Source: Gemmobacter fulvus (GTDB taxonomy: Bacteria > Pseudomonadota > Alphaproteobacteria > Rhodobacterales > Rhodobacteraceae). From it: a stretch of 64,000 nt of DNA. Position 1 is the first letter of the stretch, and every line of letters starts with the position of its first letter. Where the stretch lies: positions 620,001 to 684,000 of the forward strand of contig NZ_CP076361.1 of NCBI RefSeq assembly GCF_018798885.1, read 5' to 3'. Made by a program: the position numbers and the translations under genes. The notes under the pieces were generated by a model. The model did no database searches. It was not told where the DNA came from and saw only the letters and a list, made by a program, of their open reading frames with translations. Below are positions 26,583-35,530 of the stretch, in pieces.

Positions 26583-26762
26583 ATGACACTCAGGCTACGA
26601 TCCTTTCTTGCCGAAGAGGACGCGGCGGTCACGACCGACATGGTTGTGCTTGTCGCCGTCATCATTGCCATGACGCTGGGCGTGTTCGTCATCATCACCG
26701 AGATGATCTATACCGAGGCCGGAACGCGGATCGGTGATCTCATCATGGGATTGCTGGACTGA
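26583..26762 (+). CDS. Flp-like pilin, second copy
   Basis: 59-aa pilin-like protein; leader MTLRLRSFLAEEDA then a hydrophobic segment AVTTDMVVLVAVIIAMTLG. Like the first pilin it lacks a canonical Glu-Tyr pair (Asp-Met at those positions) and has Ala in place of Gly before the predicted cleavage site. It may be a minor pilin or a pseudopilin. It is followed closely by cpaB. Confidence 0.75.
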   Translation: MTLRLRSFLAEEDAAVTTDMVVLVAVIIAMTLGVFVIITEMIYTEAGTRIGDLIMGLLD

Positions 26763-26802
26763 TCGCCCGCCCCCCTTGCCATCGCCCCTTGCGGGCACAG
26801 AC

Positions 26803-27681
26803 ATGGATGTGACGAAGATGCGGACAGTATATCTGGGTGTTCTTGCGCTTGGCCTGGCCCTTGCCGGCTTCGCCGTTTACATGGCCCAAACCTATATCGG
26901 ACATACGCAGGCGCAACTGGATCAGGAGCGGGCGATCCGCGCCAAGACCGGGCCGCTGGTCGAGGTTTATGTGGTCAACAAACCGCTCGACTATGGCGAC
27001 CCGCTGACCAAAGAGGATATCCAGCCGATCTACTGGCCCGAAAATGCCCTGCCCGAGGGCGTGTTCAAGACCGAGGAAGAGCTGTTCCCAGAAGGCGAAA
27101 CCTCGCCCCGCTTCGTGCTGCGCCAGATCGAGAAGTTCGAACCCGTTCTGGCCGTGAAGGTCACCGAACCGGGCGAAGCGGCAGGTCTGACCGGCATGTT
27201 GAGCGCAGGCGAACGCGCCTTCACCATCCAGTTCGACGATACGTCGGGCGCCTCGCGTTATCTGCAACCGGGCAACAAGGTCGATGTCTACTGGACGGGC
27301 CGCACCGATGCCGGACAAGAGGTGACGCAGCTCATCGAAACCTCGCTGGGCATCATCGCGGTGGATCGTCCCGCCGCCAAACAGACCGGAAAATCCAAGG
27401 AAAAGCCGGTTGACATGGCTGCCCCCAAGGCGATGACCGTTGCCGCCAGCCCCGAACAGGTCGCGCGGCTGGCCCAGGGTCAGGCCACCGGCCAGCTGTC
27501 GGTATCGCTGGTTGCCAAGGGCGATCAGACCGCCAGCACCGGCCCGATCGAAGTGGACGGCAACAAGCTTCTGGGCATCACCGCCGTGGCCGAAGCCCCG
27601 GTTCAACAGGAAAAAGTCTGCACGATCCGCCAGCGCAATGGTGCCGCTGTGGTTGAAATCCCGATCCCCTGCACAAACTGA
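26803..27681 (+). CDS. cpaB: Flp pilus assembly protein CpaB/RcpC
   Basis: About 292 aa with one N-terminal hydrophobic helix (TVYLGVLALGLALAGFAVYMA), a periplasmic SAF-like region with VYVVNKPLDYGDPLTKEDIQ, and a C-terminal pair of cysteines (KVCTIRQRNG..IPIPC). Typical periplasmic component of the Tad apparatus. Start could be 26803 or the ATG at 26818 (MRTVYLG), which looks more like family N-termini; neither has a clear ribosome binding site. Confidence 0.9.
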   Translation: MDVTKMRTVYLGVLALGLALAGFAVYMAQTYIGHTQAQLDQERAIRAKTGPLVEVYVVNKPLDYGDPLTKEDIQPIYWPENALPEGVFKTEEELFPEGETSPRFVLRQIEKFEPVLAVKVTEPGEAAGLTGMLSAGERAFTIQFDDTSGASRYLQPGNKVDVYWTGRTDAGQEVTQLIETSLGIIAVDRPAAKQTGKSKEKPVDMAAPKAMTVAASPEQVARLAQGQATGQLSVSLVAKGDQTASTGPIEVDGNKLLGITAVAEAPVQQEKVCTIRQRNGAAVVEIPIPCTN

Positions 27682-27697
27682 ACGCGGGTTGCCCAAT

Positions 27698-27725
27698 GCC
27701 GCGTCCCCCGATTTGGGGGCGCGGC
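27698..27725 (+). repeat. Hairpin between cpaB and cpaC
   Basis: GCCGCG-T-CCCCC and GGGGGCGCGGC (27698-27725) pair with one bulged base around a GATTT loop, 17 bp after cpaB. No T-run. The following 160 bp are AT-rich (including TTGATT and AATAAAAT) and likely hold a promoter for cpaC; no gene was seen. Confidence 0.5.
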
Positions 27726-27886
27726 GGCTGACATTCGCTAGCTATTGCGGCATGTTGCATCTTATCCACAGCAACTTCGGCCCCCAAGCTTTTGATTCTT
27801 GCAATAAAATGGCAAATCCGGCATTTTAACCTTTATAACGGGCACAAAAGACCCGGCAGTGAGGCGTGATCGGAAAGGCAGGTCAC

Positions 27887-29278
27887 ATGCAGTTGCGTAA
27901 TCTTATGACGGCAGGAATGCTGGGCCTGGCCCTCGCATCCACCGCCCTCTCCGGTCTTGAGGCTCAGAGCTTGCGGGTGATGGAAGGCTCTGCCTCTGCC
28001 CCGCTCAATGTCCCGATGAACCGCGCCGTGGTGGTGGAAAGCGACGTGCCCTTTGCGGAGCTGTCGATCGCCAATCCGGGCATCGCCGATATCTCTACCC
28101 TGTCCGACCGCTCGATCTATGTGCTGGGCAAGGCCCCCGGTCGAACCACGCTGACGCTGCTGGGCGGTGATGGCAAGCTGATCTCCAACGTCGAAGTGCA
28201 GGTTGCGCCCGACGTGGCAGAGTTCAAGGAACGCCTGCGGCAGATCCTGCCCGGCGAAAACATCGAAGTGCGGACGGCGAATGACGGTATCGTGCTGTCC
28301 GGCACCGTCAGTTCCACTGCCAAGCTCGACCGCGCGCTGGATCTGGCCGAACGCTATGCGCCGGAGCGGGTGTCGAACCTGATGAGCGTGGGCGGCACGC
28401 AACAGGTGATGCTGAAGGTGCGTTTTGCCGAAATGGAGCGCTCGGTCGCCAAGAACCTGTCGTCGTCGCTGGCGATTTCGGGCGGCTCCAGCGTCGGGGT
28501 CGAGGCCGAAACCGGCACCTGGCTGAATGGCAACAACGGCATCAACGGCGAAACGATCACCGCGCGCGGCTCGGCCAATTCGGCGATGGCGCTGGGATTC
28601 TCGGCCGGATCGCTGCAATTCGCGGTGCTGCTGGAAGCGCTGGAAAGCAAGGGCGTGGTGCGCACCCTGGCCGAACCGAACCTGACCGCCCTGTCGGGGC
28701 AAGAGGCGAAGTTTCTGGCCGGTGGCGAATACCCGATCCCGGTGTCCAGCCAGGATGGCATCACCGTCGAATACAAACCTTTCGGGGTCGAGCTGAACTT
28801 TACGCCCGTTGTGGTGGATGGTGACATCATCAACCTGACGATCAACGCGGCAGTGTCCTCCATCGACAGCACGATCACGGTGGAAAACGAAGGCTTCAAC
28901 GTCAACGCCTTCCGCCGCCGCGAAACCTCGACCACGGTCGAGATGCGCGATGGCGAAAGCTTTGCCATTGCCGGCCTGTTGCAGGATGACTTCCGCGATC
29001 TGAATGGTCAGGTGCCATGGCTGGGCGACATCCCGATTGTCGGCGCGCTGTTCCGCAGTGCGGAATACCAGCGCAAACAGTCGGAACTGGTCATCATCGT
29101 GACGCCGCATCTGGTGACGCCCACACGGGGCGAGGCGCTGGCGTTGCCCACCGACCGCGTGCGCATCCCCACCGAAAAAGAGCTGTTCCTGTTCGGCAAG
29201 GTTGCCGGCTCCAAAGGGGCTGCGGGCGAAGTGGCCCGGCAGGATTTCAGCGGCTCCTACGGCTATGTGATGGAGTGA
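27887..29278 (+). CDS. cpaC: Flp pilus secretin CpaC/RcpA
   Basis: Outer-membrane secretin, 463 aa. Signal peptide residues 1-26 (ending SGLEAQS). The N-terminal BON-like region (VMEGSASAPLNVPMNRAVVV) leads to the secretin core, which includes VRFAEMERSVAKNL, LAEPNLTALSGQEAKFLAGGEYPIPV and the C-terminal PWLGDIPIVGALFRS and ELVIIVTPHLV motifs. ATG at 27887 is used; a GTG at 27866 would add a non-signal extension. Confidence 0.95.
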   Translation: MQLRNLMTAGMLGLALASTALSGLEAQSLRVMEGSASAPLNVPMNRAVVVESDVPFAELSIANPGIADISTLSDRSIYVLGKAPGRTTLTLLGGDGKLISNVEVQVAPDVAEFKERLRQILPGENIEVRTANDGIVLSGTVSSTAKLDRALDLAERYAPERVSNLMSVGGTQQVMLKVRFAEMERSVAKNLSSSLAISGGSSVGVEAETGTWLNGNNGINGETITARGSANSAMALGFSAGSLQFAVLLEALESKGVVRTLAEPNLTALSGQEAKFLAGGEYPIPVSSQDGITVEYKPFGVELNFTPVVVDGDIINLTINAAVSSIDSTITVENEGFNVNAFRRRETSTTVEMRDGESFAIAGLLQDDFRDLNGQVPWLGDIPIVGALFRSAEYQRKQSELVIIVTPHLVTPTRGEALALPTDRVRIPTEKELFLFGKVAGSKGAAGEVARQDFSGSYGYVME

Positions 29279-29283
29279 GGCAC

Positions 29284-29931
29284 ATGCAGGGGCGGATGCG
29301 TATCCTTCTGGCACTGACCACCACATTGGCGCTGGCCGCCTGTGGCGATTTCAACAAAGAGCTGGGCGCCGAGGTCGACAACGGCAATTTCGGCAATGCC
29401 ACGATGAACAACACCATGCTCCAGACCGGGGCAATGGATTACCGGGTGGCGCTGGGGCAGCGGTTTGCCAGCGAAGTGCCCTCGACCGTCACCTTCCCGT
29501 TCAACTCGTCGCAACTGACCGGCGAGGCGATGGCGGCGCTGGATCATCAGGCCAACTGGATGCGGCAGTTCCCCGAGTTGCGCTTCTCGGTCTATGGCCA
29601 TACCGATCTGGTCGGCTCCAACGCCTATAACAAGGCACTGGGTCTGCGACGCGCCAAGACCGTGGTCGCCTATCTGGACCGTCGCGGCATTTCGCGGTCG
29701 CGGCTGGATGCGCTGGTGTCTTATGGCAAGACGCAGCCGGTCATCCCGACTCCCGGGCCGGAACAGAAGAACCGCCGCACCGTGACCGAGGTGTCCGGGT
29801 TTGTGAAAAACCAGCCCGCGCCCCTGAACGGCAAATATGCCGCCGTCATCATGCGCGAATACATCACCCTGGCCGAACGGCGCCACCCGGCCAACAGGGT
29901 GGTTGTCGTGCAAAGCCAGCCGGAAGGCTGA
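29284..29931 (+). CDS. OmpA-domain lipoprotein in CpaD position
   Basis: 215-aa lipoprotein: lipobox in LALAACGDF (Cys near residue 20). The C-terminal OmpA/MotB domain is clear: VTFPFNSSQLTGEAMAALDHQ, then VYGHTDLVGSNAYNKALGLRRAKTVVAYL. It follows cpaC by 5 bp, where other tad loci often have cpaD/tadG-like lipoprotein genes. The peptidoglycan-binding domain would anchor the secretin. Followed by a terminator. Confidence 0.9.
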   Translation: MQGRMRILLALTTTLALAACGDFNKELGAEVDNGNFGNATMNNTMLQTGAMDYRVALGQRFASEVPSTVTFPFNSSQLTGEAMAALDHQANWMRQFPELRFSVYGHTDLVGSNAYNKALGLRRAKTVVAYLDRRGISRSRLDALVSYGKTQPVIPTPGPEQKNRRTVTEVSGFVKNQPAPLNGKYAAVIMREYITLAERRHPANRVVVVQSQPEG

Positions 29932-29938
29932 CGGGATC

Positions 29939-29965
29939 GGGGCGGACGGCAACGTCCGCCCCTTT
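29939..29965 (+). terminator. Intrinsic terminator after OmpA lipoprotein
   Basis: GGGGCGGACG-GCAA-CGTCCGCCCC (29939-29962) is a perfect 10-bp stem with a tetraloop, followed by TTTA. The 209 bp between it and cpaE hold no gene and probably carry the promoter for cpaE and the downstream genes. Confidence 0.85.
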
Positions 29966-30174
29966 ACATTCCAAGCGGTGCATAAATCGCAGAATGACGA
30001 TCTTTTAGCCCCAATCTCGCCAAGATTAGCCGCCAATTTCGCATCAATCGAACCAAGCGCGCAGAACCATATCTGCGCACGGGGGGTGTGGGACAGGTGC
30101 AGGAACGGGCCGCTGCGGTGGCATTTCCCTGCATGGGCTGTCGCCATCTTCCGGGGATGGAAGGATATGAGGCG

Positions 30175-31455
30175 ATGACGAGTGTAGCAAATCTCCAGCC
30201 GGATCCGGCACCGATCCTCGCGTGTACCATTTCACGCGATGTGCAGAACTTTGAACTGCTGATCGACGACATGGAGCAGGAGCTGGGCGAGAACTGGGGC
30301 GATCTGTCCTTCGAGGATGCCCTGGCCTTTCTGGAACAGCCCGACAGCGCCACCCTGCAATTCGTGGCCGTCGCCGTGGATGCCGAGGATGAGGCGGATC
30401 TGACCCGCATCACCGACATCATCCGCACCGCGAAGGCCAAGAACATCCGCGTCATCCTGATCGCCGATCAGCTGAGTCCCGTCGCCCTGCATCAGTTGCT
30501 GCGGCTCGGGGCCGAAGACTTTGTGCCCTATCCGCTGCCCGAAGGCGCGCTGCACGAGGCGATTGACCGGGTGCGCGCCCCTGCCCCGGCGGCAGCGGCA
30601 GCGGCTGCCCCGGCAACGCCGCCCGATCTGCCCGCCGAAACGCATCAGGCCCCCAGCTTCAAGGCCAAGGGCGACCGCGATGCGGTGATCCTGCCGGTGC
30701 ATGGTCTGGCGGGCGGTGTCGGGGCCTCGACCTTCGCGGCCAATCTGGCCTGGGAACTGGCCAGCATCGACAAGACCAACCCGCCGCGCGTCTGCCTGAT
30801 TGATCTCGATCTGCAATTCGGCGCGGCCTCCACCTATCTCGATCTGCCGCGCCGCGAGGCGGTGTTCGAACTGTTGCAGGATACCGAACACGCCGACAGC
30901 GACAGCTTTCTGCAGGCCATGCTGACCTTCAATGACCGGCTGCATGTGTTCACAGCTCCTGCGGACATGCTGCCGCTGGACATCATCACGCCCGAGGATG
31001 TGGCGCGGCTGCTGGATATGGCGCAGGCCAATTTCGATTTCGTCATCGTCGACATGCCAAAAACGATTGTCGCCTGGACAGAAACGGTGCTGAGCCGGGC
31101 GCATGTGTATTTCGCCATGATGGAACTGGACCTGCGGTCGGCACAGAACGTGCTGCGGCTGGTGCGCGCGCTGAAGGCAGAGGGTCTGCCGCATGAAAAG
31201 CTGCGTTATGTGCTGAACCGTGCGCCGAAGTTCACCGATCTGACCGCGAAAAGCCGGGTGAAGCGCATGGCCGAAAGCCTGGACATCGCCATTGAAGTGC
31301 AACTGCCCGATGGCGGCGCACAGGTGACGCAATCGAATGACCACGGGTTGCCGCTGTCGGAAACGGCCGCAAAGAACCCGCTGCGCAAGGAAATCGCCAA
31401 ATTGGCCAAGTCCTTGTTTGATGTGAATAAAGCCGCCGAAGCCGCCAGAGGCTGA
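30175..31455 (+). CDS. cpaE: Flp pilus assembly ATPase-like localisation factor CpaE/TadZ
   Basis: 426 aa; an N-terminal receiver-like domain (residues about 10-150, with IRVILIADQLSPVALHQLL) and a C-terminal ParA/MinD-like domain. The Walker A region GGVGASTFAANLAW lacks the signature lysine, as in other CpaE/TadZ proteins. A linker rich in Ala/Pro (APAPAAAAAAAPATPP) joins the domains. ATG at 30175 is preferred because of GAGG and MTSVANL; upstream ATGs at 30157 and 30088 are less likely. Confidence 0.92.
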   Translation: MTSVANLQPDPAPILACTISRDVQNFELLIDDMEQELGENWGDLSFEDALAFLEQPDSATLQFVAVAVDAEDEADLTRITDIIRTAKAKNIRVILIADQLSPVALHQLLRLGAEDFVPYPLPEGALHEAIDRVRAPAPAAAAAAAPATPPDLPAETHQAPSFKAKGDRDAVILPVHGLAGGVGASTFAANLAWELASIDKTNPPRVCLIDLDLQFGAASTYLDLPRREAVFELLQDTEHADSDSFLQAMLTFNDRLHVFTAPADMLPLDIITPEDVARLLDMAQANFDFVIVDMPKTIVAWTETVLSRAHVYFAMMELDLRSAQNVLRLVRALKAEGLPHEKLRYVLNRAPKFTDLTAKSRVKRMAESLDIAIEVQLPDGGAQVTQSNDHGLPLSETAAKNPLRKEIAKLAKSLFDVNKAAEAARG

Positions 31456-31480
31456 GCGGGGGGTGTGATAGGGGTGCAAG

Positions 31481-32950
31481 ATGTTTTCACGGTTCAAGAA
31501 ACCTGATGCGGGTGCTGTCAAACCCGCCCCGATGGCCGCCGTCGGGGCGGCCAATGCCGCACCACGCGCACCCGCATCGGGGGCAGCTTCCACCGCAAAA
31601 TCCGGCGCGCCCGGGTTGATGCCCGCCCGCAACGCGCCCAAGGCCCCGGCCGAAGCCGCCGCCGCCGACAAGGAACGCAAGCGCAAGGACCGGCTTCAGG
31701 AACTGAAGGTGGAGCTGCACAAGCGCCTGTTGGAAAACCTGAACCTTGCCGCGCTGGAAAAGGCGTCGGAAGCCAGCCTGAAATCCGAAATCGCGTCGAT
31801 TGCCGCCGAGGCGCTGGACGAGATGTCCATCGCGCTCAATCAGGTGGATCGCGCCACGCTGAATCAGGAGCTTTACGACGAGGTGATGGGCCTCGGCCCG
31901 CTGGAGCCGCTGCTGAAAGACGAAACCGTCAACGACATTCTGGTGAACGGCCCGAACCGGGTGTTCGTGGAACGCGGTGGCAAGCTGACGCTGACCGACA
32001 TCACTTTCAAGGATGAACGCCACCTGCTGCGCATCATCGACAAGATCGTGAGCGCGGTGGGCCGCCGGGTCGACGAATCCAACCCCTATGTCGACGCCCG
32101 TCTGGCCGATGGCTCGCGCTTCAACGCCATGGTGCCGCCGGTTGCGGTCGATGGCAGCCTCGTGTCGATCCGCAAGTTCAAGAAGGAAAAGCTGGGCATC
32201 CATGACCTCGTGCGCTTTGGCGCCTTTACCGAGGAAATGGCGCTGTATCTGGAAGCCGCCGTCTCCACCCGGCTGAACATCATCGTGTCGGGCGGCACCG
32301 GCTCGGGCAAGACGACCACACTCAACGCGCTGTCGTCGTTCATCGACAATGCCGAACGTGTGCTGACCATCGAGGATACGGCGGAACTTCAGTTGCAGCA
32401 GGTCCATGTGGGCCGGATGGAAAGCCGCCCCGCCAACGTCGAAGGCAAGGGGGCCGTGACGCAGCGCGACTGTCTGCGCAACGCACTGCGGATGCGGCCT
32501 GACCGGATCATCGTGGGTGAAACCCGCGGTGAAGAGGTCATCGACATGCTTCAGGCGATGAACACCGGCCACGACGGATCCATGACCACGATCCACGCCA
32601 ACAACGCGCGCGACGGCATCAGCCGCCTTGAAAACATGGTCGCAATGGCGGGGATCGAAATGCCGCTGAAAGCGGTCCGGTCGCAGATCGCCAGCGCCGT
32701 CAACCTGATCGTGCAGGCGTCGCGCTTGCAGGACGGCTCGCGCCGCATGGTGTCGATCACCGAAATCACCGGCATGGAGGGCGACGTGATCTCGATGCAG
32801 GAGGTGTTCCGCTACGAACGCCTCGGCCTTGCGCCGGATGGCAAGATCATCGGGCGCTTCAACGCCACCGGCGTGCGGTCACATTACACCGAACGTTTCA
32901 AACAATGGGGCTTCCACCTGCCCGCCTCGATCTATGAACCCATCGTCTGA
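31481..32950 (+). CDS. cpaF: Flp pilus assembly secretion ATPase CpaF/TadA
   Basis: Hexameric type IV secretion ATPase powering pilus assembly; 489 aa. Walker [10 protein letters not shown] at residues 271-279, then the His box and Walker B region around [14 protein letters not shown]. The N-terminal 65 residues are Ala/Pro-rich and disordered. The C-terminus has conserved [15 protein letters not shown]. It is spaced 25 bp after cpaE and 8 bp before tadB. Confidence 0.97.
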   Translation: MFSRFKKPDAGAVKPAPMAAVGAANAAPRAPASGAASTAKSGAPGLMPARNAPKAPAEAAAADKERKRKDRLQELKVELHKRLLENLNLAALEKASEASLKSEIASIAAEALDEMSIALNQVDRATLNQELYDEVMGLGPLEPLLKDETVNDILVNGPNRVFVERGGKLTLTDITFKDERHLLRIIDKIVSAVGRRVDESNPYVDARLADGSRFNAMVPPVAVDGSLVSIRKFKKEKLGIHDLVRFGAFTEEMALYLEAAVSTRLNIIVSGGTGSGKTTTLNALSSFIDNAERVLTIEDTAELQLQQVHVGRMESRPANVEGKGAVTQRDCLRNALRMRPDRIIVGETRGEEVIDMLQAMNTGHDGSMTTIHANNARDGISRLENMVAMAGIEMPLKAVRSQIASAVNLIVQASRLQDGSRRMVSITEITGMEGDVISMQEVFRYERLGLAPDGKIIGRFNATGVRSHYTERFKQWGFHLPASIYEPIV

Positions 32951-32958
32951 GGTCTGAT

Positions 32959-33930
32959 ATGACAATCAACCCTGCCATCATCGTTTATGTGCTGATCTTT
33001 GTCGCCGTGCTGGCGCTGGTCGAGGGCATCTACCTCACGGTGTTCGGCAAATCCATCAGCCTCAACAGCCGCATGACGCGCCGTCTGGCGCTGCTGGAAA
33101 AGAACAACCAGAACCGCGAAGAGGTTCTGGCGCAACTGCGCAAGGAGATGGGCCAGCATATGAATGCGCGGTCCATTCCGATCTATTCGATCCTGGCCGA
33201 CAAGGCACAGAAGGCCAATATCGCCTTTTCGCCGGTGCAGCTGATCGGCATCATGGCGGGCCTGTCGGTCTTTGCCTATTTCGGCCTTGCCATGGGCACG
33301 CCCGCCGCACCGGAAGTGCGCGCGCTGCTGGCGGTGGTGATGGGCGTGGGCGGTGTGTATTTCTGGGTCAACAAGAAGGCCAAGAAACGCATCGCGCTGA
33401 TGGAGGAACAGCTGCCCGACGCGGTGGAGCTGATGGTGCGCAGCCTGCGCGTGGGGCACCCGTTTTCGTCGGCCATGTCGATCGTGGCGAAAGAGATCCC
33501 CGACCCGCTGGGCACCGAATTCGGCATGATCGGCGACGAGGCCGCCTATGGCCGTGACGTGTCGGAAAGCCTGAAAGCCTTTGCCGAGCGGATGGACAAT
33601 CAGGATCTGCGCTTTCTGGCAGTGGCGGTAACGATTCAACAACAGTCTGGCGGTAACCTGGCAGAAATTCTGGAAGGTCTGGCCAAGGTGATCCGCTCGC
33701 GCTTCAAACTGTTCCGCCGCGTCAAGGCGATCACCGCCGAGGCGAAATGGTCGGGTATGTTCCTGTCGGCCTTCCCGATTCTGGCGCTGCTGATGATCCT
33801 GATGCTGAAACCCGACTACTTCGACGAGGTGAAGGAAACCTCGGCTTTCGTGCCCGCTGCCCTGATCGTCGCTGTCTTTCTTGTCGTCAACGTCATCTTC
33901 ATGAAGATGATGGTCAATATCAAGGTGTGA
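32959..33930 (+). CDS. tadB: Flp pilus platform protein TadB
   Basis: 323-aa inner-membrane platform protein with the GspF/TadB-like domain: LPDAVELMVRSLRVGHPFSSAMS followed by ESLKAFAERMDNQDLRFLAVAVTIQQQSGGNLAEIL. An N-terminal helix and central and C-terminal hydrophobic helices are seen. Pairs with TadC. Confidence 0.96.
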   Translation: MTINPAIIVYVLIFVAVLALVEGIYLTVFGKSISLNSRMTRRLALLEKNNQNREEVLAQLRKEMGQHMNARSIPIYSILADKAQKANIAFSPVQLIGIMAGLSVFAYFGLAMGTPAAPEVRALLAVVMGVGGVYFWVNKKAKKRIALMEEQLPDAVELMVRSLRVGHPFSSAMSIVAKEIPDPLGTEFGMIGDEAAYGRDVSESLKAFAERMDNQDLRFLAVAVTIQQQSGGNLAEILEGLAKVIRSRFKLFRRVKAITAEAKWSGMFLSAFPILALLMILMLKPDYFDEVKETSAFVPAALIVAVFLVVNVIFMKMMVNIKV

Positions 33931-33937
33931 TCCAGCC

Positions 33938-34909
33938 ATGTTCAGCAATATCAATGCCTTGCTAGTCGACAGTTTCGGGCCGCTCGGGCCGGTTTTCGTG
34001 GTGCTGGCCCTCGGCATCCTGCTCATGGGCTTCACCCTGCCCACCTTGCTGAAAAAGCGGGTTGATCCGCTCGACAAGATCAAGGTGCTGCGCAAGGCCG
34101 ATGGCAAAAGCACCGCAGTCGAGGCCTTGCGCCGCGGCGATGCCGCCGACAAGCTGGAGAAATACGCCGCCTTCCTGGAGCCGCAGGACGCCGAAACCAT
34201 GAGCGCGTCGCGGCTGAAGATGCTGCGCGCGGGCTACCGCGAAAAGAACGCCGTCCGCATGTTCCACTTTGCGCAGTTCACGCTGGGGATCAGCTTTCTG
34301 ATCCTCGGGCTGGGCTATACCTTCCTGCTCAAGGCGCAGCAGGGCGATCTGCCGACGCAGACCCTGATGCTCTACACGATCATTCCGGGGGCGGCGGGGT
34401 ATTACCTGCCGCAATACTGGGTGCAGCGTCGGTTGCAGATGCGCCAGCAGGAGATCATTTCGGGCTTTGCCGATGCGCTGGACCTGATGCTGGTCTGCGT
34501 CGAGGCCGGGCAATCGCTGGATCAGTGCATCAACCGCGTCGCCAAGGAAAGCCGCGCTGGTTATCCGGCGCTGGCCGATGAATTCGACATGGTGGCGCAT
34601 GAGATCAAGGCCGGCAAAGAGCGGGTGGCGGTGCTGAAAGACATGGCCGAACGGGTGGGTGTGCCGGATGTGGCGTCTTTCGTCACGACGCTTGTGCAAT
34701 CGGCCACTTTCGGCACCTCGATTGCCGAGGCGCTGCGTGTCTATTCTGCCGAAATGCGCGACAAGCGCGTGATGCGCGCGGAAGAGAAGGCAAACGTCTT
34801 GCCGACGAAGCTGACACTGGGCACAATGCTGTTTACCCTGCCGCCGCTGATGATCATCCTGATCGGACCGTCGATCCATGGCATTTCCACCCATCTCGGC
34901 GGGGGCTGA
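33938..34909 (+). CDS. tadC: Flp pilus platform protein TadC
   Basis: 323-aa inner-membrane protein, GspF-like second platform subunit. Features: FADALDLMLVCVEAGQSLDQCINRV and VPDVASFVTTLVQSATFGTSIAEALRVYSAEMR, with hydrophobic segments at both ends. It is 7 bp after tadB, same operon. Confidence 0.96.
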   Translation: MFSNINALLVDSFGPLGPVFVVLALGILLMGFTLPTLLKKRVDPLDKIKVLRKADGKSTAVEALRRGDAADKLEKYAAFLEPQDAETMSASRLKMLRAGYREKNAVRMFHFAQFTLGISFLILGLGYTFLLKAQQGDLPTQTLMLYTIIPGAAGYYLPQYWVQRRLQMRQQEIISGFADALDLMLVCVEAGQSLDQCINRVAKESRAGYPALADEFDMVAHEIKAGKERVAVLKDMAERVGVPDVASFVTTLVQSATFGTSIAEALRVYSAEMRDKRVMRAEEKANVLPTKLTLGTMLFTLPPLMIILIGPSIHGISTHLGGG

Positions 34910-34921
34910 GACCGGAGCCAA

Positions 34922-35491
34922 ATGAAGACCGCCTGCCTGATTGTAAGCTTGCTGAGCTTGGCCGCCTGTCAATTGACCGGCGGCTCTTCGCCTTTGAAGG
35001 GGGCGGAAAACGCCCCTCCCCCCGCCGATGCAAAGGGCGAGGGCGTGGACGGCCTGCTGGTGGGCCATCGCCTGATGGAGGCCGGAGAGTCGGAACTGGC
35101 GCTGAAAGCCTATCTGCGCGCCGCCGCCGAAAGCGGGATGAGCGTGGATGTGCTGTCGGCGCTGGGATCGGCCAATCTGGCACTGGGGCGGCTGGGTCAG
35201 GCCGAACAGCTGTTGCGCCGCGCGGTCGAGATCGACCCGTCTTTCGTGCCCGCCCAGAACAATCTGGGCGTGGTGCTGATGGAACGCGGCAAGGCGCCCG
35301 AGGCGAAGGTGGTGTTTCAGCAGGCCTATGCGCTGGACAGTGGCAACACGGACTCGATCCGCGAAAATCTGCGCCGCGCTATCGCCATGACGGAAAACAG
35401 TGTCTATGCTCCGGAAGAAGAGGAAAAAGTCCATAATTTCTCGCTGGTGCGACGGGGACAGGGCGAATTTGTGCTGCTGTCCGCGCTGTGA
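34922..35491 (+). CDS. tadD: TPR lipoprotein TadD
   Basis: 189-aa lipoprotein (SLAACQLTG lipobox, Cys16) with TPR-like repeats: AGESELALKAYLRAAAES, ALGSANLALGRLGQAEQLLRRAVEID, AQNNLGVVLMERGKAPEAKVVFQQAYALD. Matches TadD, an assembly pilotin-like factor. 12 bp after tadC. Confidence 0.88.
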   Translation: MKTACLIVSLLSLAACQLTGGSSPLKGAENAPPPADAKGEGVDGLLVGHRLMEAGESELALKAYLRAAAESGMSVDVLSALGSANLALGRLGQAEQLLRRAVEIDPSFVPAQNNLGVVLMERGKAPEAKVVFQQAYALDSGNTDSIRENLRRAIAMTENSVYAPEEEEKVHNFSLVRRGQGEFVLLSAL

Positions 35492-35530
35492 TGGCGGGCT
35501 GATAAGACCGAGCAGTCAAAAGGACGCAAA

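Noticed and set aside
27800-27845. TTAA-containing stretch resembling a CtrA site before cpaC
   Set aside because: Half-sites have the wrong spacing; not strong enough to call.
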